Part shown: positions 18,126 to 27,726 of the stretch, piece after piece
Numbering within the stretch: the stretch's first letter is position 1
Layout: each line of letters opens with the position of its first letter
Assembly: GCF_026191475.2 (NCBI RefSeq)
Contig: NZ_JAOSLC020000002.1
Span: forward strand, 372,001 to 436,000
DNA length: 64,000 bases
Direction: 5' to 3'
DNA from: Polaribacter ponticola
GTDB taxonomy: Bacteria > Bacteroidota > Bacteroidia > Flavobacteriales > Flavobacteriaceae
Translations under genes and position numbers: made by a program
Notes under the pieces: model-generated
Seen by the model: only the letters and a program-made list of their open reading frames with translations
Databases searched by the model: none
What the model was told of the DNA's origin: nothing

Positions 18126-18437
18126 ATGAAATATTTAGCCTTCATATTATCAATTTATATTTTAGCCCTTAATTTAGCACCTTGCGAAGATTATACTGTG
18201 CTTGATAATGAGGTTCAAACAGAAGTTTCACAGGTGACCGACAGTAATCATCAACATCAAGGTTCAGACTTATGTTCTCCTTTTTGTATTTGTCAGTGTT
18301 GCCATATTAGTGCGTTAGATTTCAAATTTGTAGATGTAAGTATTAATACATCCTACATCTCCACACAAGATTTTTTCTACCAAAATGGTACAGAAAAAGA
18401 CTTTACTACTTCGATTTTACAGCCTCCAAGGGCATAA
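18126..18437 (+). CDS. DUF6660-like secreted Cys/His-rich protein
   Basis: A 103-aa protein with an N-terminal hydrophobic segment (about residues 4-19) that looks like a signal peptide. A His- and Cys-rich centre (H-Q-H-Q and C-S-P-F-C-I-C-Q-C-C-H) is suited to binding metal. Small proteins of this type (DUF6660) commonly precede RND metal pumps in flavobacteria. It is first in the operon with the CzcA-TolC fusion and has a candidate metal-regulator box in its promoter. A role as periplasmic metal trap or sensor is inferred; the DUF name is from memory of the family. Confidence 0.7.
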   Translation: MKYLAFILSIYILALNLAPCEDYTVLDNEVQTEVSQVTDSNHQHQGSDLCSPFCICQCCHISALDFKFVDVSINTSYISTQDFFYQNGTEKDFTTSILQPPRA

Positions 18438-18547
18438 TTCAGTTTTTTTTAAGGATAGCTATATCCTATTTTGAGCCTAAAAGGTTCTTTTCATTTCGTC
18501 TAATTCTAACATTGTTTTGAGTTAAGTCGAGAAGTCTAACTGAATTA
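18435..18547 (+). other. Structured leader upstream of czcA
   Basis: A perfect 10-bp inverted repeat TAATTCAGTT (18435-18444) / AACTGAATTA (18538-18547) closes a region holding a second perfect hairpin AGGATA-GCTA-TATCCT (18452-18467) and a small AGCCT/AGGTT stem. It ends 11 bp before the czcA ATG. A similar closing stem precedes cusA at 27646. It may attenuate or stabilise the message; no named RNA family is recognised. Confidence 0.4.
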
Positions 18548-18558
18548 ACACATTTTCT

Positions 18559-21500
18559 ATGATTAATAAAATCATTGATTTTTCAATCAATAACAAATTT
18601 ATTATTGGTTTGCTTACGCTTACCATTATTGGAGCAGGTATTTGGAGTATGACCCAAGTACCAATAGATGCAGTTCCAGATATTACAAATAACCAAGTAC
18701 AAGTTATTACACAAGCACCAAATTTAGGTACAGAGGATATTGAGCAAATTATAACTTATCCAATAGAGATAGCAATGAGTAATCTACCCAATGTTCAGGA
18801 AATTCGTTCAATTTCTCGTTTTGGTTTATCTGTGGTTACTATAGTTTTTGATGATGATATGGGAACATATTTACCTCGTCAATTAGTTGCTGAAAAATTG
18901 AACGATATTAAAGAACAAATTCCTTCTGGTTTTGGAGAACCTTCAATGGGACCAATTTCATCAGGTTTAGGAGAAATATATCAATATACATTAAAAGTAA
19001 AACCTGAATATAAAGATAAATATTCGATTACTGATTTACGTACGATGCAAGATTGGATTGTACAACGTCAAATGGCAATGGTTGAAGGTGTTGTAGAGGT
19101 AAATGCAATTGGTGGTAAAATTAAGCAGTATGAGGTTGCTGTTGACCCAAACGAATTGCGGGCAATTGGTTTAACGATTACCGATGTTTTTGAAGCACTT
19201 GAAAATAATAACCAAAATACTGGTGGTGCATATATTGAAAAAAATCATCAAGCTAATTTTATTCGTGGTGAAGGTTTGGTGCGTAGTTTGGATGATATTA
19301 AAAAAATAACAGTAAAAAACACCAATAATATTCCCATAACAATTGGTGATATTGCCAAAGTGCAATTCGGTTCAGCTATTCGTTATGGAGCATTAACACA
19401 AGATGGTGAAGGTGAAGTTGTGGGCGGTTTAGTAATGATGCTTAAAGGAGCAAATTCAAATGATGTTATTGAGAATGTAAAAGAAAGAATGGCTCAAATA
19501 GAAAAGTCATTACCAAAAGGCATTATTATAGAATCATTATTAGATCGTAGCAAATTAATAGCAGAAACAACATCTACAGTTGCAACTAATCTAATTGAAG
19601 GTGCATTGATCGTTATTTTTGTACTTATTTTCTTATTAGGTAACTGGCGAGGTGGTTTAATAGTAGCTTCCACTATTCCATTATCATTATTATTTGCTTT
19701 TATATTGATGAATGCATTTGACGTTTGGGCTAATCTAATGAGTTTAGGTGCAATTGATTTCGGTATTATTGTAGATGGCGCTGTAATTATTGTTGAAAGT
19801 ACTGTTTTTCTCATTGCATCAAAAGTATTAAAGAAAAGGAAATTAACATCTAAAGAACGTGATGGTGTTGCAGCAGATGCTTCAAAAAAAATGATGAATG
19901 CAGCCTTTTTTGGTCAGCTAATTATTCTAATCGTATTTCTGCCAATATTAGCATTAGAGGGCATTGAAGGGAAAATGTTTAAACCTATGGCTTTGACTTT
20001 CATTTTTGCAATGATTGGTGCAATGGTGCTGTGTTTGACTTATGTACCAATGATGTCAGCATTAATTTTAAGAACTCCAAAATCAGAAAAAAAATCTTAT
20101 GGAGATAAATTTGTGCATTGGGTAGAACGTAAATACCAACCTTTATTAGAAAAAGCAATAAAAAAAGGAAAACTAATAATTGGTGTTTCTGTTATTTTAT
20201 TTGGTATTACAGTTTTTATGTTTACAAAAATGGGGGGCGAGTTTATTCCACAGCTTGATGAAGGCGATATTGCTTTTCACGCTATTTTAAAACCTGGTAG
20301 TTCATTAACTGAAACTATTGAAACAACAACAAGGATTGAACAAATTGTTAAAGCAAAGTTTCCTGAAGTTGAGAAAATTGTAAGTCGAATTGGTGTTGCA
20401 GAAATACCTACAGATCCTATGCCTATGGATATTGCAGATGTTTTTGTGATTTTAAAACCAAAAAGTGAATGGACTTCAGTTAATTCTAAAGACGAACTCA
20501 TTGAGCAAATGAAAGAAGCTGTTGAAATAATTCCTGGTGTTAATTTTGAATTTACCCAACCAATTGAAATGCGTTTTAATGAATTATTAGAAGGTGTTAG
20601 AGAAGATATAGCTATAAAGATTTATGGTGAAGATATAAATATATTATCTCAAAAAGCAGAAGAAATATCTAAAATTATTGCAGGTACAGAAGGTATTGGA
20701 GATATGAAAGCCGAAGCTACAACTGGCTTACCACAAATTACAATAACGTATAATAGAAATAAATTAGCTCAATATGGCCTTCAAATAAATAAAATGAACC
20801 AGTTAGTTAAGTCTGCTTTTGCTGGTGGTAAAGCAGGGATAATTTTTGAAGGAGAAAAACGATTTGATTTAGTTGTAAGATTAAATTCTCAAAACCGAAA
20901 GAATATTTCAGATGTTCAAAATTTATATATCAATTTGCCGTCTGGAAATCAAATTCCACTTCGTGAAATTGCAGACATAAGCTACAAAGCTGGTCCAATG
21001 CAAATAAGTAGAGATAATACGAATAGAAGAACTTATGTTGGTATCAACGTTAGAGGAAGAGATGTAAAATCCTTGGTAATGGAAATAAAATCAAAGTTAG
21101 GTGCGCAATTAGAATTACCAACAGGATATTTTATTCGATATGGTGGTGCTTTTGAAAATTTAGAACGTGCCAGTAATCGTTTACTTACAGTTGTACCAAT
21201 TGCGTTATTACTAATTTTTGTACTCATCTATTTTGCTCTAAAATCGTTACCACAAACCTTAATGATTTATATAGCAATTCCAATGGCGACCATTGGTGGT
21301 GTAATAGCATTATGGTTAAGAGATATGCCTTTTAGTATTTCTGCAGGTGTGGGCTTTATCGTTTTATTTGGTGTTGCAGTTTTAAACGGATTAGTAATGA
21401 TTAGCGGTTTAAATGAACTAAAAGAAGAAGGTGCAACTAATTTAAAAGATAGAATTATAGAAGGTACAAAACGAAGAATTAGACCTATTATGTTAACTGC

Positions 21501-22891
21501 TTTTACAGATGTTTTAGGCTTTTTACCTATGGCAATTTCAGCTTCAGCTGGTGCAGAAGTACAACGTCCTTTAGCAACAGTTGTTATTGGAGGTTTACTA
21601 ACTTCTACATTATTAACATTGTTCGTTTTACCAATATTATATCATTGGGTAGAAAATAAATCATTCAACTTGAGAGCAAATAAAAAAATAATTACAGTTA
21701 CAGCTATGGTCGCTTTTGTGTTTTTCTTACCAATAACAGGTAACGCACAAGAAGTTTATGTTACGTTGCCCGTTATTTCAATGAATGAAGCAGTCAATTT
21801 ATCAAAAGAAAATTATCCATTATTAAAACAAAAGCAATTAGAAATCAACAAACAAAAGCAGTTAAAAAGTACAGTTTATGATTTTGGTACAACTCAAATT
21901 TTCACAGGTGGAGAAGAGATTAATAATGGTAATGGTATTTACACTACTTTAGGAATTGGTCAAAGTAACATTAATGTTTTTGGTATTTCTGCAAAAAAGC
22001 GATTGCAAGAGCAACACATTCAATTAGCTCAAAAAGCGTTTCAACTTTCAGAATTAGATTTAGAGTTAGAAGTAAAAAAGGCGTGGGCAAATGTTTTTCA
22101 GAGTAAAAGGAAATACAATTTATACAAAGAATTAGATTCCATTTATACCAACTTTGAAAAAGCTGTAGCTTTAAATTACAAAGTAGAAGCAATTTCAAGG
22201 TTAGAATATTCAGCAGCCAAAAATCAAGCCTTACAAATTCAAAATAAATTTATCCAGTCAAAAAGTGAATATGATATTGCATTGCAACAATTAAATCTAT
22301 GGCTGGTTTCTGATACATTCTATACAGTTACTAATGATTTTGAAATCACTAATAAAATTAATGTTGCATCTTTTAATCCAGAGAAACATCCATTATTTGA
22401 AATAGCAAAATTAAAGGTAACAGAAGCAGAAGCAAAATATAAGACTGCTAAAGCAGATAATTTACCAAAGTTAAATCTTCAGGGTGGTTTTCAAAACTTA
22501 AATGGTAATTCAGGTTTTTACACCTATCAAGCAGGTATTTCAATTCCTTTTTATCCGGAACAAGTAGAGCAAAAGTTAAAACTGCAAAAATAGAAACTGA
22601 AATTGCAGAAACTAATATTCTATTCAAAAAACAAGAAGTACAATCAAAGTTTATACAATCTAAAGAGAATTATCAAAAATGGAAAACGTCTTGGTTTTTT
22701 ATAAAAATAAAGTTTTACCACTTGTAAAAGAACAAAAAGTAGGCGCTTTATTTGCTTACAAAGAAGGTGAAATAGACTATACAGCTTTTACACAATTAAT
22801 AAAAGAGGCTATTCAATCTGAATTAGAAGCTCAAGAGGCATTAATAAATTATTTAGAAAGTACATTTCAACTACAATATTTTAATCAATAA
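18559..22891 (+). CDS. czcA: CzcA-type RND metal efflux pump fused to TolC-like outer-membrane factor, two frameshifts
   Basis: A heavy-metal RND pump (residues about 1-1035) whose C-terminus continues, after a further hydrophobic segment acting as internal signal (P-I-T-G-N-A-Q), into a TolC-type outer-membrane factor. Such pump-TolC fusions of about 1440 aa are known in Bacteroidota. RND features are A-V-P-D-I-T-N-N-Q near the start and D-F-G-I-I-V-D-G-A in TM4 (proton-relay acidic residues). The frame is lost near 22566 (one base missing) and at the T6 run 22695-22700. Past these it continues to the stop at 22889-22891. The D-F-G-I-I-V-D signature suggests Zn/Co/Cd rather than Cu+, in line with the downstream P-type ATPase. 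Confidence 0.9.
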
Positions 22892-22895
22892 GAAA

Positions 22896-24087
22896 ATGAA
22901 AAAAAATCATATAATATTCTAACAATTGTTTTACTTGGCATTATGTTAACAGCTTGTGTTAATAGTGATAAGAAAATAGCAAATAGCACAAATTCAAATA
23001 ATAAAGAATTAGAGAGTAATCATAAAGAGTCCAAAGAAGTTATACTTACACAAAAACAGTTTGAAGCTTTACAGATGAAAATAGACACCATTGCATTACG
23101 TAATATGAGTGGTTATGTTGAAGCAAATGGCACATTAGAAGTGCCACCTCAAATGGAAGCAACAATTACCCCTGTAATTGGTGCGAACGTAGTATCCATA
23201 AATGTAATTGAAGGCGATAAAGTTAAAAAAGGGCAAGTAGTCGCATATTTATCTCATCCAAATATTATAAAAATGCAAACTGATTATTTGAATGCTTTTA
23301 GCAACAGTAATTTTTTAAAGAAAAACTACGAACGTCAAAAAAATTATATGATGCAGGCGTTGGTTCTGGTGCAAATTTTCAAAAGGCTGAAGCAGAATAT
23401 GATGCTTCTAAAGCGATGGTAAACGGATTGGAAGCTCAATTGAAATTATTAAACGTAAATACGTCATCAGTTCGTAATGGAACAATTACTCAAAACATAT
23501 CATTAAGAAGCCCAATAGAAGGTTTTGTGCAAAAAGTTGAAGTTAAAACTGGGCAGTATGTAGAGCCACAAACAGAGCTTTTTGAAATCGTAAATACACA
23601 TCACGTTCACGCAGATTTAATGGTATTTGAAAAAGATGTTTACAAGGTTAAAAAAGGGCAAAAAGTGATATTCAATTTACAGTCTAATTCAGATGAAGAA
23701 CTATCAGCAGAAATTTATTCGGTAAGTAAAACGTTTGAAGATAATCCGAAAGCACTTCACGTTCACGCGGAAATTGAAAACAAAAAAGGAAATTTAATTC
23801 CAGGAATGTATATAAAAGGGAAAATTCAAGTTGATAATACTATAACAAAAGCATTACCAGAAAGTGCTATTATAAAAGATGGAGATAGATTTTTTGTTTT
23901 TTCTGTAAAAAAAGAAAATAACGATTGGAGTTTTACCCCTATTGAAGTGCTTTTAGGTGTAAAGGATGATAGTTGGATTGAAGTTAAATTTATTAATGAG
24001 ATAGAAAAAAACTCTAAAATCGCTTATAATAATGCCTATTATTTAATTGCTGAAATGAATAAAGGGGAGACAGAACACGAACATTAA
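22896..24087 (+). CDS. czcB: CzcB-type periplasmic adaptor of the RND pump, two frameshifts
   Basis: A membrane-fusion protein linking the RND pump to its outer-membrane factor. The ATG at 22896 is followed by an A8 run; with one more A the frame reads straight into a lipoprotein signal ending M-L-T-A-C. The lipoyl/barrel-sandwich parts are visible (G-A-N-V-V-S-I-N-V-I-E-G-D-K-V-K-K-G-Q and later K-V-E-V-K-T-G-Q-Y-V). A second loss at the A7 run 23337-23343 breaks the alpha-hairpin; restoring it gives one protein of about 397 aa. It follows czcA by 4 bp and precedes the Fur-family gene by 3 bp. Confidence 0.9.
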
Positions 24088-24090
24088 ATT

Positions 24091-24504
24091 ATGAAAACAA
24101 TAGAACAACTTTTAGAATCTAAAAAAATTAGAGTTACAGCGATGCGTTTACTTATTTATAAATTTCTTGCAAAAAAAGAAGTGGCTGTAACATTAAGCGA
24201 TATAGAAAATGCTTTTGAAAAAGCAGATAGAACCACATTGTACAGGACAGTAAAAACATTTGAAGAAAAAGCAATAGTGCATCAAATAGATGATGGCACA
24301 GGAATTACAAAATATGCATTATGTGAAAAAGGATGTAACTGTGAAATTGAAACAGATTTGCATTTACATTTTCACTGTAATAACTGTAATGAAACAATTT
24401 GCTTAACAGACCATAAAATACCACAAATAAAAGTACCTGATGGTTTTGTCTCCGAGAATGTAAATCTAGTTGTAAAAGGAATTTGCGATAAATGTAGCGT
24501 ATAA
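24091..24504 (+). CDS. Fur family metal-responsive regulator
   Basis: A 137-aa metalloregulator. The N-terminal winged helix (T-A-M-R-L-L-I-Y, D-R-T-T-L-Y-R-T-V-K) is followed by the metal/dimerisation domain with H-L-H-F-H-C-N-N-C and C-D-K-C, giving a structural Cys4 zinc site and His ligands. It starts 3 bp after czcB, so it is in the operon it probably controls. Two TGCA-N7-TGCA boxes, at 18086 and 24509, are candidate operators. Zinc (Zur-like) is the likeliest signal given the neighbouring Zn/Cd pumps, but Fur, Zur and Nur cannot be separated with certainty by eye. Confidence 0.88.
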   Translation: MKTIEQLLESKKIRVTAMRLLIYKFLAKKEVAVTLSDIENAFEKADRTTLYRTVKTFEEKAIVHQIDDGTGITKYALCEKGCNCEIETDLHLHFHCNNCNETICLTDHKIPQIKVPDGFVSENVNLVVKGICDKCSV

Positions 24505-24508
24505 TAAA

Positions 24509-24523
24509 TGCACTTCCATTGCA
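24509..24523. promoter_or_regulatory. Fur-family-type operator box (copy 2)
   Basis: TGCACTTCCATTGCA, within the larger perfect dyad AATGCA-N7-TGCATT, lies 48 bp before the methyltransferase ATG. It repeats the box in front of the DUF6660-czcA operon, so both halves of this block are probably controlled by one regulator. Confidence 0.6.
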
Positions 24524-24570
24524 TTGGTTTTTATAGCAATTTTGTATCAATAAAATTAATCTAAAAATCA

Positions 24571-25155
24571 ATGATTTTATTCATTTTCTTTATAGTTTAT
24601 TTTCTCTTTGTATTTGTCATAAGATCAGTCTTATTAAAAATAAAGACAGGTGTAAATCCATTAACATTTAATAAAACAGATGATGCACACGGTTATAATG
24701 GTAAAGTATTCACTGTAATTTCTTTTTTAGAACTCGTTATTGTTGGTATTTACGCCTTTAAAATTGAATGGTCTAAATTTTTACTTCCCTTATGGTATTT
24801 AGAAAATGAAATATTATTCAAAATTGGATGGGGATTTTTAATTATTTCTTTAATCCTAGTTTGGTTTGCTCAATCTCAAATGGCTAATTCTTGGAGAATT
24901 GGAATTGATAAAAAGAATAAAACAAAACTTGTAACTAAAGGATTATTTTCAATATCAAGAAATCCAATTTTTCTTGGAATTATGTTAGCAAATATTGGAT
25001 TGTTTTTAATTATTCCAAATGCATTTACATTATTAATAATCTCACTATCTACAATAAGCATCAATACACAAATAAGATTAGAGGAAGATTTTTTAAAACT
25101 AGAGTTTGGTAATGATTATTTAAAATATTCAAAAAAAGTGAGAAGATGGATTTGA
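24571..25155 (+). CDS. Isoprenylcysteine-methyltransferase-like membrane protein
   Basis: A 194-aa integral membrane protein with about five hydrophobic segments. The C-terminal part (S-R-N-P-I-F-L-G, L-E-E-D-F-L, F-G-N-D-Y-L-K-Y) is the SAM-binding signature of the ICMT/PEMT membrane methyltransferase group. Bacterial members occur repeatedly beside heavy-metal efflux genes, but their substrate is unknown. It is preceded by the metal-regulator box at 24509 and followed 32 bp later by the Zn/Cd ATPase, so it is likely metal-induced. The function in resistance is unproven. Confidence 0.85.
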   Translation: MILFIFFIVYFLFVFVIRSVLLKIKTGVNPLTFNKTDDAHGYNGKVFTVISFLELVIVGIYAFKIEWSKFLLPLWYLENEILFKIGWGFLIISLILVWFAQSQMANSWRIGIDKKNKTKLVTKGLFSISRNPIFLGIMLANIGLFLIIPNAFTLLIISLSTISINTQIRLEEDFLKLEFGNDYLKYSKKVRRWI

Positions 25156-25187
25156 TCATTTTGCTTTTAGAAAAATTACACTAAAAA

Positions 25188-27136
25188 ATGAAAAAAAGAA
25201 AGTTAATTTAAGTGATTTAAAACCTGGTTCAGAAAAGCAACACAATCACAAAGATCATCATAATCACGAACACTCAAATAGTAGTTCATTAAAAACCTAC
25301 ATACCTGCAATAGCAAGTTTTATAATGCTAATTATTGGTATTGCATTAGATTATTTTCATGTTGATTTTTTTAAAGATTGGATTCGTATTGTTTGGTATG
25401 GTGTTGCTTATATTCCAGTTGGTTTTCCTGTAGTAAAAGAAGGTTGGAAAAGTATTACAAAAGGCGATGTTTTTACAGAGTTTTTTCTAATGTCTATTGC
25501 AACCATAGGTGCATTTGTAATTGGAGAATATCCTGAAGGAGTTGCAGTAATGTTATTCTATGCAGTTGGAGAATTGTTTCAAAGTGCAGCAGTTAATAGA
25601 GCAAAAAGTAATATTAAAGCGCTACTTGATGTTCGTCCAAACGAAGCTTTAGTATATCGAAATAATGATTATAAATCGGTAAATCCTGAAACTGTAGAAA
25701 TTGGAGAAAAAGTGAAAGTTCGTGTTGGTGAGAAAATTCCTTTAGATGGAATTTTATTATCCAAAAAAGGTTCTTTTAATACTGCTGCATTAACTGGTGA
25801 AAGCAAACCTGATACGATTATAAAAGGAGAAAAGGTATTTGCAGGGAGCATTAATATGGATGGTGTTATCGAAATTGAAACTACTAAAGAATTTAAAGAT
25901 AGTTCTATTGCCCGAATTCTGGATATGGTTCAAAATGCAACAGCTCGTAAGTCAAAAACCGAATTGTTTATTAGAAAATTTGCGAGAGTATATACACCAA
26001 TTGTTGTGTTTTTAGCAATAGCTGTTACATTTCTACCTTATTTTTTTGTAGATGATTATGTGTTTAGGGATTGGCTATATCGTGCATTAATATTTTTAGT
26101 AATATCCTGTCCTTGTGCTTTGGTAATTTCTATTCCTTTAGGATATTTTGGTGGTTTAGGTGCAGCTTCAAAAAATGGTATTTTATTTAAAGGTGCTTCT
26201 TTTTTAGACGCAATGACCAAGATAAATATTTTGGTAATGGATAAAACTGGAACCGTAACAAAAGGAGTTTTTATAATTAAAGAAATTAAAGCCATTAACT
26301 GGGAGGAAAAGGAATTTATGAAATACCTAATGGCTATGGAGGAACAATCTACACATCCTATAGCAAAAGCTATTTTAGAGTATAAAGCAGATGGTAAAGA
26401 TTTTCAAGCTTCAGAAGTATCCGAAATTGCAGGTAAAGGTTTAAAAGGAAAGGTAAATGGTAAACCTGTTTTAGTTGGTAATAAAGCCTTAATGACAGCA
26501 AATAATATCGAAGTTTCAAAAGAAATTGACACTATTGTAGAATCTATAGTATTGGTTTCAATCGATAGCCAATTTGCTGGTTATGTAGTGATAGCGGACG
26601 AATTAAAAGAAGATGTAAAAAAAACAATTACAGCGTTACATAAAGTAGGCATTAAAAAAATAATGATGCTTTCTGGAGACAAAGATTCTATTACTCAAAA
26701 AGTGGCATCAGTATTAAATATTCAAGAAGCCAAAGGCGGTTTATTACCCGAAGATAAATTAAATGAAGTAGAAAAGTTAAAACAAAATTCAGAAAATAAG
26801 ATTGCTTTTATTGGTGATGGTATTAATGATGCTCCAGTTTTAGCTGCAAGTGATGTTGGTATTGCAATGGGTGGTTTAGGAAGTGATGTTGCAATTGAAA
26901 CAGCAGATGTAATCATTCAAACAGATCAACCTTCAAAGATGGTAAAAGCTATTCAAATTGGTCGTTCTACAAGAAAAATCGTTTGGCAGAATATCATTTT
27001 AGCATTTGGTGTAAAAGTAATTGTGCTAATTTTAGGAGCGGGTGGTTTAGCTACAATGTGGGAAGCTGTTTTTGCAGATGTTGGTGTTGCTTTATTGGCA
27101 ATATTGAATGCGGTTAGATTACAAAGAATTTATTAA
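25188..27136 (+). CDS. Heavy-metal P-type ATPase, Zn/Cd/Pb type, frameshift near start
   Basis: An inner-membrane P1B-type ATPase exporting divalent metals. The ATG at 25188 is followed by an A7 run (25191-25197); with one extra A the frame gives a His-rich N-terminal tail (H-N-H-K-D-H-H-N-H-E-H) joining the open frame seen from 25325, about 649 aa. There is no CxxC HMA domain. Motifs are S-C-P-C-A-L-V-I-S-I-P-L in the metal-binding helix, the phosphorylated Asp in D-K-T-G-T-V, T-H-P and G-D-G-I-N-D. The CPC-ALVIS context and the C-terminal helix with Asp (F-A-D-V-G) are ZntA/CadA-like, unlike the Cu+ pump at 41385. Confidence 0.92.
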
Positions 27137-27184
27137 AAACAATATTTTTTAACATTTATTTTAATCTTTTTTATTTCATTATTG

Positions 27185-27192
27185 TACCTTTG
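27185..27192 (+). promoter_or_regulatory. -7 box of the HYC_CC_PP-cusA operon
   Basis: TACCTTTG fits TAnnTTTG and lies 8 bp before the ATG at 27201. No TGCA-type box is present, suggesting control separate from the zinc-type block. Confidence 0.5.
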
Positions 27193-27200
27193 TATTCAGA

Positions 27201-27617
27201 ATGAAAGAGTTTTCTCATAAAATATTCGCTATTTTAATGTCGTTTGTAGTATTATTTTCTACAACTTCATTTGCTATCACAGAACATTATTGTGGTGATA
27301 CTCTTATGGATACTGCTATTTTTTCAAAAGCAAGCTCCTGTGGTATGGAGACAGAAAACACTTCATCTTCATCTGATTGCTCTTCTTTAGATATCGATTG
27401 TTGTACTGATCAACAAATTTTAAAAAATGCTCAAGATGAATTGCAAACTTCAGCTGATAAAATATCTTTTGAGCAAAAGGTTTTTATTGCCTCATTCATT
27501 TATACTTATATAAACCTATTCGAAGGTTTAGATAAAAATGTATCTTCTTTTGAAGAATACGCCCCTCCAATCGTCACAAATCAAATCTACAAGATTGACG
27601 AGAGTTATTTAATCTAA
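27201..27617 (+). CDS. HYC_CC_PP family small secreted protein
   Basis: A 138-aa protein with an N-terminal signal-like segment (about residues 7-25), then H-Y-C-G-D-T-L, a pair C-C (I-D-C-C-T-D) and Y-A-P-P near the C-terminus. These three motifs define the HYC_CC_PP family found in front of copper-efflux RND genes in Bacteroidota. The Cys and His residues could bind metal in the periplasm. It is the first gene of the cusA-cusC operon. Its biochemical role is unknown. It occupies the same position as the DUF6660 protein does before czcA. Confidence 0.8.
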   Translation: MKEFSHKIFAILMSFVVLFSTTSFAITEHYCGDTLMDTAIFSKASSCGMETENTSSSSDCSSLDIDCCTDQQILKNAQDELQTSADKISFEQKVFIASFIYTYINLFEGLDKNVSSFEEYAPPIVTNQIYKIDESYLI

Positions 27618-27645
27618 TTTTTAAACAATAGACCGTATTGTCCTA

Positions 27646-27717
27646 TAATTAAACAGTTATAAGGATAATTTGTTGTATTCGGTGTTTTTTTAACGCCTTT
27701 GTCTAATTGTTTAATTA
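27646..27717 (+). other. Structured leader upstream of cusA
   Basis: TAATTAAACA (27646-27655) pairs perfectly with TGTTTAATTA (27708-27717), enclosing GGTGTT/AACGCC. An alternative stem CCTATAA/TTATAAGG overlaps the left arm, so two mutually exclusive folds are possible. It ends 9 bp before the cusA ATG. Confidence 0.4.
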
Positions 27718-27726
27718 TCAAGATAA

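Noticed and set aside
22679..22891. A separate 70-aa gene after czcA
   Set aside because: Its sequence continues the TolC domain of the fusion after two frameshifts, so it is the C-terminus of czcA-tolC.
23416..24087. Independent second adaptor gene
   Set aside because: It is the C-terminal part of czcB, joined across the A7 run at 23337-23343.
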